Assembly (NCBI RefSeq): GCF_002101815.1
Contig: NZ_LQPM01000030.1
Location: forward strand, 1-64,000
Direction of reading: 5' to 3'
Length of the DNA stretch: 64,000 nt
Source: Mycobacterium paraense
GTDB lineage: Bacteria > Actinomycetota > Actinomycetes > Mycobacteriales > Mycobacteriaceae
Shown: in pieces, positions 50,851-59,545 of the stretch
Numbering within the stretch: position 1 is the first letter of the stretch
Layout of the letters: each line of letters begins with the position of its first letter
The notes under the pieces: model-generated
The model's database searches: none
What the model was told of the DNA's origin: nothing
The model's input: the letters and a program-made list of their open reading frames with translations, nothing else
Made by a program: the position numbers and the translations under genes

Positions 50851-51786
50851 TCAGCCCTTCTTCGGCTGTCTTCGGTCGCGTTGCTGCCACCAGCCGAACA
50901 GGAACAGGGCCATCGCGGCGACGAGGCCGATCAGCACCCACAGCACGACGGCCTGGTCGATCCACGAACCGTACGGCGGGCTGCCCGGCAGGATGTTGCG
51001 CAGCGGGACGATCGCGAACAGCATCGCGCCGTACCAGGTGGTCATCGGCGGCAAGAACGACGTCTTGCCCAGCGCCACCGGGATGGCCACCCACAGCGCC
51101 AGCACGGGCAGGGCGATCAGGACCAGGCAGATGCCGATGTCGAAGATCAGCGGGCCCCGGGCCCGTTTCAACGTGATGGTCACGTTGTCCTTCACGTCCG
51201 GGTTGGAATCCTCGGGGTCGTGGACGCGGGTGACGGTGGCGTCCCACCCGTCCAGCTTTCCGGTGACTTCGACGCGCGCGGGCGCCTTTTCGCGGCTCTG
51301 GCCGGTGCCGGTGAACACGTCGGCCGCGATCACCTGCGTCGTGTACGAGTCGAACGGCCAGTTACCCGGGTCGCCCTGCGCCTGGATGGTGGTGCTGACC
51401 TGCGCCGGCGCTTTTCCGACCGGGTACTGCAGGTCGCCCAGGTCGTTCTCCGGGTACAGGCGCACGGCGGCATCGGTGGTGAGCACGCCGTTGTTCTTGT
51501 CGTACAGCGAATCCTTCGGGTAGACAAGGACGTTCACCGTCAGGCGGTTGGCGACGGTGTCCAGCTTTTCCAGGCGCACCTGCACCACGCTGTCTTCGGC
51601 CTCGACCTTGCTCAGGTCCACCGAGGGCAGCGCCGGCGCCGATTGGGCCAGCAGGTGCACGGCGATCAGGGACAGGACGTAGATGACGATGACGGCCACG
51701 ACGATCCCGAACGCGATGGCGATGCGCGGTCCGCGCGTGGCGGGCGGTGCCGGCGGCGGCGGCGGCGGCGAAGTCTCAGTGCTCAT
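50851..51786 (-). CDS. DUF4436 membrane protein (paralogue 4 of 4)
   Basis: 311 residues. Pro-rich N-terminus, helix IAIAFGIVVAVIVIYVLSLI, external domain with GDPGNWPFDSYTTQ and GWDATVTRV, then RARGPLIFDIGICLVLI and further helices. It is the copy closest to the sulfatase side, 51 bases behind the LpqN-like lipoprotein gene. Stop lies 12 bases from the convergent PstS gene. Confidence 0.85.
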   Translation of the reverse strand: MSTETSPPPPPPAPPATRGPRIAIAFGIVVAVIVIYVLSLIAVHLLAQSAPALPSVDLSKVEAEDSVVQVRLEKLDTVANRLTVNVLVYPKDSLYDKNNGVLTTDAAVRLYPENDLGDLQYPVGKAPAQVSTTIQAQGDPGNWPFDSYTTQVIAADVFTGTGQSREKAPARVEVTGKLDGWDATVTRVHDPEDSNPDVKDNVTITLKRARGPLIFDIGICLVLIALPVLALWVAIPVALGKTSFLPPMTTWYGAMLFAIVPLRNILPGSPPYGSWIDQAVVLWVLIGLVAAMALFLFGWWQQRDRRQPKKG

Positions 51787-51837
51787 GGGGCATCACGGGG
51801 CGAGATGCTACCGCCCGCTTGCCTTGAAAACGGTCCT

Positions 51838-52527
51838 TTACGGAATGACGACAGCAAACTGCTGCATCGCCGTCGCCTTCGCCGCGTCGAAGCCGGGCGC
51901 ACCGGCCGGGCCTCCCACATGGATCACCACCAGGAACGACCTCGTGTTCGTCCAGACGTGGGTGATGCGGTCGGCGAACGCCACCCCGCCGGGCCCCGCG
52001 ACGGTGCCGCCCAGCAATTGGCTGCTGTAGCCGCAGAACTCCGCCGGCGCGACGCTCACCGCGACGCCCGGCCACCGGGCGCGCAGGTCTGCCGCGTAGC
52101 GCAGGAACGCCCCACCGGCGTCGAGGTCCGTCGGCGTGATCGTCACGCGCACCGACATGCCGGCAGGCCCGGGCGCCGTCAATGCCACGTCTCCGGAGCC
52201 GCGGGCCGGGTTCCAGCCGTCCGGCAACGGAAGCGTGATCACGGGCGCCACCGGATCCGGCACCGAGGCGACGGCCATGGTGCCACTGGCGGGTGGCGGC
52301 GGAAAGCACACCACGGCGTTGGGCGGAATGTGGTCGGGCAGCGTGATTTTGACCCCGGGCACCGGCTCTGCGGGGTCGGACAGCGTCGGCGCGGCGGACG
52401 TCGTCGAGGAAGCCGCACCGCTCGTCCGGACCGCGGTGCCGCCGGTGCTTCGCTCGCAACCGACGCCCGCCGCCAGGCAGAGCAGGACCGCCGCACCGGC
52501 GGCCAGATCAGTCGCGCGAAAACGCAA
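51838..52527 (-). CDS. LpqN/LpqT-like lipoprotein
   Basis: 229 residues, TTG start overlapping the atsA stop by 20 bases. Signal peptide with a weak lipobox (AAGVGC), Ser/Thr/Ala linker, then a domain with ITLPLPDGWNPARG similar to the LPVPDDW segment of LpqN/LpqT, and a C-terminus (AFADRITHVWTNTRSFLVVIHV) typical of that family. The role is unknown; LpqN-type proteins bind envelope lipids or host partners. Coupled to atsA by overlap. Confidence 0.68.
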   Translation of the reverse strand: MRFRATDLAAGAAVLLCLAAGVGCERSTGGTAVRTSGAASSTTSAAPTLSDPAEPVPGVKITLPDHIPPNAVVCFPPPPASGTMAVASVPDPVAPVITLPLPDGWNPARGSGDVALTAPGPAGMSVRVTITPTDLDAGGAFLRYAADLRARWPGVAVSVAPAEFCGYSSQLLGGTVAGPGGVAFADRITHVWTNTRSFLVVIHVGGPAGAPGFDAAKATAMQQFAVVIP

Positions 52528-54865
52528 GCGCGAGTTCCCTTTCGACGTCCTGGTACGGCCGGTCCGACAGGTCGATGGTGACCTGGGCGATGGTGCCGCC
52601 GGTGAACGCGAACGGCGCCTTGTAGCGGCTCGACACCCCCGAACCGCCGTTGCGCCCGACCGTGATGCCCGCCCCCGCCAGGCCGAACGTTCCGGGATGG
52701 GTCGTCACCCCCGGCAGCGTGCCGACGGCCTCGTCGTCGACGAACAACGTGAGGTCGCCGAGCGGTGTGTGGCTGTTCTCGACCGTTCCGGTGCGCGCAT
52801 AGCGCACGCCGAACAGGTGCCGCCCCAACGGAACCGGGCCCGACGACGAGACCAGCTGCTGGCGTTCACCCAGGAAGTTGTACACGTAATGCAGCCGTCC
52901 GTCCTGGATGAACAGGACGTGCCCGCCGTGGGCGCCGCCCTGCTTGAACAGCACGCCCTCGGCGCCGGTGGTGTCCACGGTCACGTCGGCCAGCACGACG
53001 AACGACCGGCCGCGCAGCTCGGCGGCCGCGCCGATGCCGACGTCGGCGCAGTCGGGATAGTAGGTGTAGTTCGACCGCTCGCCGACCAGGTAGGGCCGGA
53101 AGCGGGTCAGCGTCTCCATGATGTTCAGGTCCGCCAGCGGCAGCCCGTTGTACTTGGCCGCCTCCGAAAACCACAGCGCCTTCAGCTCTTCCAGCTTGTC
53201 GGGCCGCTCGGCGGCCAGGTCGTGGCACTGGCTGCGGTCGGCCTCGATGTGGAAGAGCTCCCAGCGATCGGCGTCGAAGTGCGACCAGCCGGCCGGTGTG
53301 GCGGCGTGGACGGTGTTGGCGAACCAGCCCTCATGCCAGATGCCGCGGGTGCCCAGCATGGTGTAGAACTGGGTCCTCTTTCCGGTGTCGGCGCCCGGAT
53401 CGTCAAGGGCCGCCTTGAAACTCACGCCGTCGAGCGGTTTCTGAGCGATGCCCTTGACGGTCTCCGGCGGCGCGATGCCCAGCAGATCGAAGACTGTCGG
53501 CGTGATGTCGCAGACGTTGACGTAGGTGTCGCGGACCTCGCCGTGCGCTGCAATCCCGTGGGGCCACGACACGATTGCGGTGTCGGCGATGCCGCCTTCG
53601 TGCGACGCGTAGCGCTTGTACAGCTTGTAGGGCGTGTTGAAGGCCATCGCCCAGCCGATCGGGTAATGGTTGTAGGTCTCCGGGCCGCCGAGATGGTCGA
53701 AGAGCTTCATGCTCTCCTCGACCGTGTCGATGTAACCGTTGAAGAACTTGCCCTCGTTCACCGACCCGTTGGGGCCGCCCTCACCGCTGGCGCCGTTGTC
53801 GGAGATCACCACGATGATGGTGTCGTCCAGCTGGCCGGACTCCTCGAGGTAGTCCAGGATGCGGCCGATCTGGGCGTCCGTGTAGCTGAGGAACCCGGCG
53901 AACACCTCGGCCATCCGGGAAAACAGCCTCTTCTCTTCGTCGGTCAGCGAGTCCCAGGGCCGCACCGTGTCCTGCAGCGGCCACGGCTCGCCGTTCGGCC
54001 CCTTGACGTCCGAGTACGGGTTGACCGGGGACAGTTCGGTGTCCGGCGGCACAATGCCCATCGACTTCTGCTTGTCCAGCACGATCTCGCGGTAGCGCTC
54101 GTAGCCCATGTCGAACCGGCCGGCGTAGCGGTCCGCCCACTCCTTGAAGACATGGTGCGGCGCATGCCCGGCGCCGGGGCACACGTAGCTGAACCACGGC
54201 TTGTCCGGCGCGATCACCTTGGCGTCCCGGATGAATTCGATGGTGCGGTCGGCGATGTCCTTGGACAGGTGGTAGCCGTCCTCCGGTGTCCCCGGCGGGC
54301 TGACGGGGTGGTTGTCGTAGACCAGGTCGGGATACCACTGGTCGGTCTCGCCGCCCATGAACCCGTAGAACCGCTCGAAGCCGCGCGAGGTGGGCCAGTG
54401 TCGTTTCGTCGCCGCCAGATTGGACTCTTCGAGCGGCGTCAGGTGCCACTTGCCGATGCAATACGTGTTGTAGCCGCGCTCGGCGAGCACCTCCGAGATC
54501 AGCGCGGTGTCGGCGGGGATCCGCCCGTTGCAGTTGGGGAACCCGTCGGTGAATTCCTCGATGGTGGCCATGCCGACCGTCGTCGCGTTGCGTCCGGTCA
54601 GCAACGACGCCCGGGTCGGCGAGCACAGCGCGGTGGTGTGAAATTGCGACAACCGCACGCCGCGCTCGGCGATGCGCGTCATCGCGGGCATCTCGACCAG
54701 GCCGCCGAAGCAGTCCCACGTCGCGATGCCGGTGTCGTCCCACACCAGATACAGGATGTTCGGCGAGTTCTCCGGCGCCGTCGGCGCCGCGTACGGCCCC
54801 CAGTCCGGCTCCGAATCGCGGATATCCAGCTCGATCTTGCCCTGAAATTCGGTCGACCCGGTCAT
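52508..54865 (-). CDS. atsA: Arylsulfatase (type I, formylglycine-dependent)
   Basis: 785 residues. Alkaline-phosphatase-superfamily sulfatase. YLVWDDTGIATWDCFGG supplies metal ligands; the formylglycine motif is LCSPTRASLLTGR (Cys to be modified by FGE); YCVGKWHL-like YCIGKWHLTPLEES and VISDNGASGEGGPNG supply further catalytic/metal residues. The C-terminal 200 residues are a beta-sandwich (GAEGVLFKQGGAHGGH...). The ATG at 54865 has GAGG six bases upstream; the GTG at 54877 is less likely. Orthologue of Rv0711. Natural substrate unknown, presumably a sulfated lipid or glycan. Confidence 0.95.
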   Translation of the reverse strand: MTGSTEFQGKIELDIRDSEPDWGPYAAPTAPENSPNILYLVWDDTGIATWDCFGGLVEMPAMTRIAERGVRLSQFHTTALCSPTRASLLTGRNATTVGMATIEEFTDGFPNCNGRIPADTALISEVLAERGYNTYCIGKWHLTPLEESNLAATKRHWPTSRGFERFYGFMGGETDQWYPDLVYDNHPVSPPGTPEDGYHLSKDIADRTIEFIRDAKVIAPDKPWFSYVCPGAGHAPHHVFKEWADRYAGRFDMGYERYREIVLDKQKSMGIVPPDTELSPVNPYSDVKGPNGEPWPLQDTVRPWDSLTDEEKRLFSRMAEVFAGFLSYTDAQIGRILDYLEESGQLDDTIIVVISDNGASGEGGPNGSVNEGKFFNGYIDTVEESMKLFDHLGGPETYNHYPIGWAMAFNTPYKLYKRYASHEGGIADTAIVSWPHGIAAHGEVRDTYVNVCDITPTVFDLLGIAPPETVKGIAQKPLDGVSFKAALDDPGADTGKRTQFYTMLGTRGIWHEGWFANTVHAATPAGWSHFDADRWELFHIEADRSQCHDLAAERPDKLEELKALWFSEAAKYNGLPLADLNIMETLTRFRPYLVGERSNYTYYPDCADVGIGAAAELRGRSFVVLADVTVDTTGAEGVLFKQGGAHGGHVLFIQDGRLHYVYNFLGERQQLVSSSGPVPLGRHLFGVRYARTGTVENSHTPLGDLTLFVDDEAVGTLPGVTTHPGTFGLAGAGITVGRNGGSGVSSRYKAPFAFTGGTIAQVTIDLSDRPYQDVERELALAFSRD

Positions 54866-54972
54866 GGTTGGCCTCACTGCCGTTGGTGGACGCCGCTACA
54901 CGCGTGGCGTGGAGACTACACCGGGCAGGTGAGAGCCAGGTGAGAATTTCCGGCGCCCCGCCAGGCAGACGC

Positions 54973-55004
54973 AAAAGCCCCCGACACGCCGGGCGTGCGG
55001 GGGC
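54973..55004 (-). terminator. Rho-independent terminator after rpsQ
   Basis: On the minus strand the arms GCCCCCGCACGCC and GGCGTGTCGGGGGC form a stem of about 13 pairs with one bulge and are followed by TTTT. It lies 19 bases after the rpsQ stop and ends the S10 operon before atsA. Confidence 0.85.
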
Positions 55005-55022
55005 GTTCGCGTTGCTCGAAGG

Positions 55023-55382
55023 CTACTTGGCCTTCTCCAGGATTTCGACCAGCCGCCAGCGCTTGGTCGCCGACATCGGGCGCGTCTCCATCAGCGAGAC
55101 GCGGTCGCCGATCCCGGCGGTGCTGTCCTCGTCGTGCGCCTTGACCTTCTTGGTGGTGCGGATGATCTTGCCGTACAGCGGGTGGCGCATACGGTCTTCG
55201 AGCTCGACCACGATGGTCTTCTGCATCTTGTCGCTCACCACGTAGCCGATGCGCACCTTGCGCCGGCCACGGGACTTCGGGCTGGCCGGAGTGTGCTTGG
55301 GGCCCTTGTCCTTCGACTCGGCGCCCTGCGCGGCGGCGTTCTTGGGAGCGGCCTTTGCGGGGGCCTTCTTAGCTTCTGCCAT
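55023..55382 (-). CDS. rpsQ: 30S ribosomal protein S17
   Basis: 119 residues. The S17 core RRKVRIGYVVSDKMQKTIVVEL and KAHDEDSTAGIGDRVSLMET are diagnostic. A Lys/Ala-rich extension of about 40 residues precedes it. ATG 55382 overlaps the rpmC stop (TGATG). Last gene before the terminator. Confidence 0.96.
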   Translation of the reverse strand: MAEAKKAPAKAAPKNAAAQGAESKDKGPKHTPASPKSRGRRKVRIGYVVSDKMQKTIVVELEDRMRHPLYGKIIRTTKKVKAHDEDSTAGIGDRVSLMETRPMSATKRWRLVEILEKAK

Positions 55383-55615
55383 CACGAATCCTTACCATCG
55401 GGCCCGGATGCGAGGCCCAGTTCTCGTTCGCGCAGCACCGTGTAGACGCGCGCGATTTCCTGACGCACCGTGCGGAGCCGGCGGTTGTTGGTGAGCTGTC
55501 CGGTCGCCATCTGGAAGCGCAGGTTGAACAGCTCCTCCTTGGATTCACGCACGCGCTCGGCGAGTTCTTCGTCGGTGAGCTCGCGCAGTTCGCCAGGCGA
55601 AATTCCCAGTGCCAT
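55382..55615 (-). CDS. rpmC: 50S ribosomal protein L29
   Basis: 77 residues. ELRELTDEELAERVRESKEELFNLRFQMATGQL is the L29 signature in two parts. It is coupled to rplP (TGATG) and rpsQ. Confidence 0.96.
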   Translation of the reverse strand: MALGISPGELRELTDEELAERVRESKEELFNLRFQMATGQLTNNRRLRTVRQEIARVYTVLRERELGLASGPDGKDS

Positions 55616-56031
55616 CAGAACTGATCCTCTCGGGTCACGATGCGTGCCTTGATCGGCAGCTTGTGGATCGCGCGGGTGAGTGCCGCCCGGGCGACCTGCT
55701 CGTTGGGGTAGCTGAGCTCGAACAGCACGCGACCCGGCTTGACGTTGACGACCCACCACTCCGGCGAGCCCTTACCCGAACCCATCCGGGTCTCGGCGGG
55801 CTTCTTGGTCAGCGGGCGGTCGGGGAAGACGTTGATCCAGACCTTGCCGCCACGCTTGATGTGCCGGTTGATCGCGATACGGGCCGACTCGATCTGCCGG
55901 TTGGTGACGTAGGCGTGCTCGAGCGCCTGGATGCCGTAGTCACCGAAGTTCACCGCCGTGCCGCCGCTGGCGATGCCACGCTGGCGGGGGTGGTGCTGCT
56001 TGCGGTGCTTGACCTTGCGGGGAATCAACAT
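55615..56031 (-). CDS. rplP: 50S ribosomal protein L16
   Basis: 138 residues. MLIPRKVKHRKQHHPRQRG and KTRMGSGKGSPE-like ETRMGSGKGSPEWWVVNVKPG are diagnostic. Located near the peptidyl-transferase entrance. Confidence 0.97.
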   Translation of the reverse strand: MLIPRKVKHRKQHHPRQRGIASGGTAVNFGDYGIQALEHAYVTNRQIESARIAINRHIKRGGKVWINVFPDRPLTKKPAETRMGSGKGSPEWWVVNVKPGRVLFELSYPNEQVARAALTRAIHKLPIKARIVTREDQF

Positions 56032-56034
56032 GAT

Positions 56035-56880
56035 TCAGCTCTCCGTGCTCTGTGGTTCTGCAGCGGGCGCGGCCTCGGCCGGGGCCGGCGGAGTGCTTGC
56101 AGTGCTTTCCTCGGCGCCCGCCGCGCGGCCGGCCTCGGTGCTGGTCGCCGTGGTGCCCGACGCGCCACTGCGCCGCGGCCGCGTGCCCGACGGGCGCTCG
56201 CGACGCGGACGGTCGGCGCCCGCGGGTGCGGCGGCGGCCAGTTCGCGCTTGCCGCCGACGATGTCGCCCTTGTAGATCCACACCTTCACGCCGATCCGGC
56301 CGAAGGTGGTCTTGGCCTCGTAGAGGCCGTAGTCGATGTCGGCGCGCAGGGTGTGCAACGGCACCCGGCCCTCGCGGTAGAACTCCGAGCGGCTCATCTC
56401 CGCGCCGCCGAGGCGGCCGGAGCACTGCACCCGGATGCCCTTGACGTTGGGCTGGCGCATCGCGGACTGAATGGCCTTGCGCATCGCCCGGCGGAACGCC
56501 ACGCGGTTGCTCAGCTGCTCGGCGACGCCTTGGGCCACCAATTGTGCCTGCGACTCAGGGTTTTTGACCTCGAGGATGTTCAGCTGGACCTGCTTGCCGG
56601 TCAGCTTCTCCAGGTCAGCACGGATCCGGTCGGCCTCGGTGCCGCGACGGCCGATGACGATGCCGGGACGCGCGGTGTGGATGTCCACCCGGACCCGGTC
56701 GCGGGTGCGCTCGATCTCGACGTCGGCGATACCGGCGCGCTCCAGGCCCGTGGACAGCAGCCGGCGGATCGCGACGTCTTCCTTGACGTAGTCGGCGTAC
56801 TGCTTGTCCGCATACCAGCGCGACTTCCAGTCCGTCGTGATGCCCAGCCGGAAGCCGTGCGGATTGATCTTCTGGCCCAC
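56035..56880 (-). CDS. rpsC: 30S ribosomal protein S3
   Basis: 281 residues, GTG start overlapping the rplV stop. Type 2 KH domain with VIGRRGTEADRIRADLEKLTG and the C-terminal domain GAEMSRSEFYREGRVPLHTLRADIDY. A long Ala/Arg/Ser/Thr-rich C-terminal tail of about 65 residues is a mycobacterial feature. Confidence 0.97.
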   Translation of the reverse strand: MGQKINPHGFRLGITTDWKSRWYADKQYADYVKEDVAIRRLLSTGLERAGIADVEIERTRDRVRVDIHTARPGIVIGRRGTEADRIRADLEKLTGKQVQLNILEVKNPESQAQLVAQGVAEQLSNRVAFRRAMRKAIQSAMRQPNVKGIRVQCSGRLGGAEMSRSEFYREGRVPLHTLRADIDYGLYEAKTTFGRIGVKVWIYKGDIVGGKRELAAAAPAGADRPRRERPSGTRPRRSGASGTTATSTEAGRAAGAEESTASTPPAPAEAAPAAEPQSTES

Positions 56881-57437
56881 TAGTCTGAGCCTCCCTTCGC
56901 GTCAGAAGCCTCAGAAGCCTCAGAAGCCTTGGCCGGGGCCTTCTTTGCCGGGGCCTTCTTCGCGGCCGGCGCTTTCTTGGCGGGTGCCTTCTTGGCGGGT
57001 GCCTTCTTGGCGGGCGCCTTCGCCGCGGCCTTGCTGGCCTCGGCGCGACGGGCCCGAGTCGACTTCACCGACCCGGCGTCCTTGGCCGGCCGGCTTTCCA
57101 CCACGACCGTGATGTGACTGGTGCGCCTGCGGATCCGGAAGGCGCGGCCCTGGGCGCGCGGACGGATGCGCTTCGCGGTCGGGCCTTCGTCGGCGTAGAC
57201 GGTGGCCACCACCAGGGTCGCCGGGTCCAGGCCGTTGTTGTTCTGCGCGTTGGCCGCCGCGCTGGCGATCACCTTCGCGACCGGCTCGCTGGCCGCCTGG
57301 GGCGCCCAGCGCAGGATGTCCAGCGCGTCCTCCACGGACCTGCCGCGGACCAGGTCGATCACCCGGCGCGCCTTTCTCGGCGACACGCGCACGAACCGCG
57401 CCTTGGCGACCGCGGACGGAAACTCAGTTGTGGTCAT
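56880..57437 (-). CDS. rplV: 50S ribosomal protein L22 with histone-like tail
   Basis: 185 residues. The L22 core runs [20 protein letters not shown] to [14 protein letters not shown] and lines the exit tunnel. Residues 130-175 are [16 protein letters not shown] repeats of Lys/Ala/Pro, as in M. tuberculosis L22 and resembling histone H1. The tail is extra-ribosomal in length and could bind RNA or the envelope side of the ribosome. Overlaps rpsS (ATGA) and rpsC (TAGTG). Confidence 0.96.
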
Positions 57438-57715
57438 CGCCGTTTGGCCTTCCGATCATCCTTGATGTGCCCCTTGAAGGTGCGCGTCGGGGCGAACTCG
57501 CCGAGCTTGTGGCCCACCATCGCCTCGGTGACGAACACGGGCACGTGCTTGCGTCCGTCGTGCACCGCAAAGGTGTGGCCGATGAAGTCCGGAATGATCG
57601 TCGACCGGCGCGACCAGGTCTTGATGACCTGCTTGGTGTTCTTCTCGTTCTGTACGTCGACCTTCTTGAGCAGATGGTCGTCGACGAACGGCCCCTTCTT
57701 CAGGCTGCGTGGCAT
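57434..57715 (-). CDS. rpsS: 30S ribosomal protein S19
   Basis: 93 residues. [19 protein letters not shown] and [21 protein letters not shown] are diagnostic. Sits in the head of the small subunit near S13. Confidence 0.97.
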
Positions 57716-57727
57716 GGGTGGCTGCTC

Positions 57728-58570
57728 CTACCGCGAATGCTTCTTGCCGGTACGCCGGCGTCGGACGATGAGCTTGTTGCTCTGCTTGTTCGGGTGGCGG
57801 GTGCGACCCTCGGGCTTGCCCCACGGGCTGACCGGGTGGCGGCCACCGGAGGTCTTGCCCTCACCACCGCCGTGCGGGTGGTCCACCGGGTTCATGACCA
57901 CACCGCGGACCGACGGGCGCTTGCCCTTCCACCGCATGCGACCGGCCTTGCCCCAGTTGATGTTCGCCTGCTCGGCGTTGCCCACCTCGCCGACGGTGGC
58001 GCGGCAGCGCACGTCGACGCGGCGGATTTCACCGCTGGGCATCCGCAGCGAGGCGTAGCTGCCCTCCTTGCCGAGCAACTGGATGCTCGACCCGGCCGAT
58101 CGCGCGAGCTTCGCGCCGCCGCCCGGCCGCAGCTCCACGGCGTGCACCAGGGTGCCGGCCGGGATGTTGCGCAGCGGCAGGTTGTTGCCCGGCTTGATGT
58201 CGGCGTTGGCGCCGGACTCCACCACGTCGCCCTGCGAGAGGCCAAGCGGCGCAATGATGTAGCGCTTCTCGCCGTCCAAGTAGTGCAGCAACGCGATGTT
58301 GGCGGTGCGGTTCGGGTCGTATTCGATGTGCGCGACCTTGGCGTTGACGCCGTCCTTGTCGTTGCGGCGGAAGTCGATCACCCGGTAGGCGCGCTTGTGC
58401 CCACCGCCCTTGTGCCGGGTGGTGATCCGGCCGTGCGCGTTGCGCCCGCCGTGACCGTGCAGCGGACGGACCAGCGACTTCTCCGGCTCCGAGCGGGTGA
58501 TCTCCGCGAAATCGGAGACGCTGGCGCCGCGGCGACCCGGGGTCGTCGGCTTGTACTTACGAATTGCCAT
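57728..58570 (-). CDS. rplB: 50S ribosomal protein L2
   Basis: 280 residues. MAIRKYKPTTPGRRGASVSDF at the start and the conserved C-terminal VVMNPVDHPHGGGEGKTSGGRHP-like segment, which contains the His important for peptidyl transfer. Confidence 0.97.
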   Translation of the reverse strand: MAIRKYKPTTPGRRGASVSDFAEITRSEPEKSLVRPLHGHGGRNAHGRITTRHKGGGHKRAYRVIDFRRNDKDGVNAKVAHIEYDPNRTANIALLHYLDGEKRYIIAPLGLSQGDVVESGANADIKPGNNLPLRNIPAGTLVHAVELRPGGGAKLARSAGSSIQLLGKEGSYASLRMPSGEIRRVDVRCRATVGEVGNAEQANINWGKAGRMRWKGKRPSVRGVVMNPVDHPHGGGEGKTSGGRHPVSPWGKPEGRTRHPNKQSNKLIVRRRRTGKKHSR

Positions 58571-58586
58571 GTCTGATCAGCTCTTT

Positions 58587-58889
58587 CTAGCTCGGTGCGC
58601 CGAAGAGGTCGATCGGCTTGCTGCCCGGCGCCAGGGTGACGATGGCGCGCTTGGTGCTCTTGCGCTGGCCATATCCGGTGCGGGTGCGCTTGCGCTTGCC
58701 CTGTCGATTCGCGGTGTTCACCGACGCGACCTTGACGGAGAAGATCTTCTCGACAGCGATCTTGATCTGCGTCTTGTTCGAGTCGGGGTGCACCACGAAG
58801 GTGTAGACGTTCTCATCGAGGAGCCCGTAGGACTTCTCGGAGATGACCGGCGCGAGGATGATGTCGCGGGGGTCAGCGATGGTCGCCAT
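58587..58889 (-). CDS. rplW: 50S ribosomal protein L23
   Basis: 100 residues. DPRDIILAPVISEKSYGLLD and the two-beta/alpha core ending KRAIVTLAPGSKPIDLF. Docking site for trigger factor and SRP at the tunnel exit. Overlaps rplD by one base. Confidence 0.97.
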   Translation of the reverse strand: MATIADPRDIILAPVISEKSYGLLDENVYTFVVHPDSNKTQIKIAVEKIFSVKVASVNTANRQGKRKRTRTGYGQRKSTKRAIVTLAPGSKPIDLFGAPS

Positions 58890-59545
58890 CAGGCCGAAAC
58901 CTCCTCGGCAGAACTAGTGTTGGCCGCGATGTAGGCGTTGAGCGCCTCGACGCTGAACACCACGTCATCGGAGCGCAGCACGTCGTAGGTGTTGAGCTGG
59001 TCGGGCGCCAGCACGTGCACGCCCGGCAGGTTGCGCACGCTCTTCGCGCCGGTCTCGTCGGTGCGCCCGATGACGAGCAGCACCTGCTTGCGGTCGGTCA
59101 GCGTGCCCAGAAATGCCTTGGCGCTCTTGGTCGACGGGGTCTGGCCCGAGACCAACTCCGTGATGGCGTGGATGCGCCCGTTGCGCGCCCGGTCGGACAG
59201 CGCCCCACGCAGCGCCGCGGCGATCATCTTCTTGGGCGTGCGCTGGCTGTAGTCGCGCGGCTTGGGACCGTGCACCACACCACCACCGGTGAACTGCGGC
59301 GCCCGCGTCGAACCCTGCCGGGCGCGGCCGGTGCCCTTCTGCCGGTACGGCTTGCGCCCGCCGCCGCTGACCTCGCCGCGGGTCTTGGTCGAGTGCGTGC
59401 CCTGGCGGGCGGCCGCCCGCTGGGCGGTGACCACCTGGTGCATCAGCGCGATGTTGGCCTCGACGTCAAACAATTCGGCGGGCAGCTCGATGGAGCCGTC
59501 GACCTTGCCGTCGGGCGTCTTCACGTCAATCTTCTGCGCTGCCAT
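58889..59545 (-). CDS. rplD: 50S ribosomal protein L4
   Basis: 218 residues. The loop GGRKPYRQKGTGRARQGSTRAPQFTGGGVV-like region (59300s) and the C-terminal domain are typical. In E. coli L4 represses its own S10 operon; the long leader upstream of rpsJ could be its target here, but this is not shown. Confidence 0.97.
   Translation of the reverse strand: MAAQKIDVKTPDGKVDGSIELPAELFDVEANIALMHQVVTAQRAAARQGTHSTKTRGEVSGGGRKPYRQKGTGRARQGSTRAPQFTGGGVVHGPKPRDYSQRTPKKMIAAALRGALSDRARNGRIHAITELVSGQTPSTKSAKAFLGTLTDRKQVLLVIGRTDETGAKSVRNLPGVHVLAPDQLNTYDVLRSDDVVFSVEALNAYIAANTSSAEEVSA

Noticed and set aside
52136..54943. 935-residue plus-strand ORF opposite atsA and the LpqN-like gene
   Set aside because: It is antisense to two well-supported genes, has no family motif, is rich in Arg/Val/Gly as expected of the opposite strand, and lacks a ribosome-binding site.
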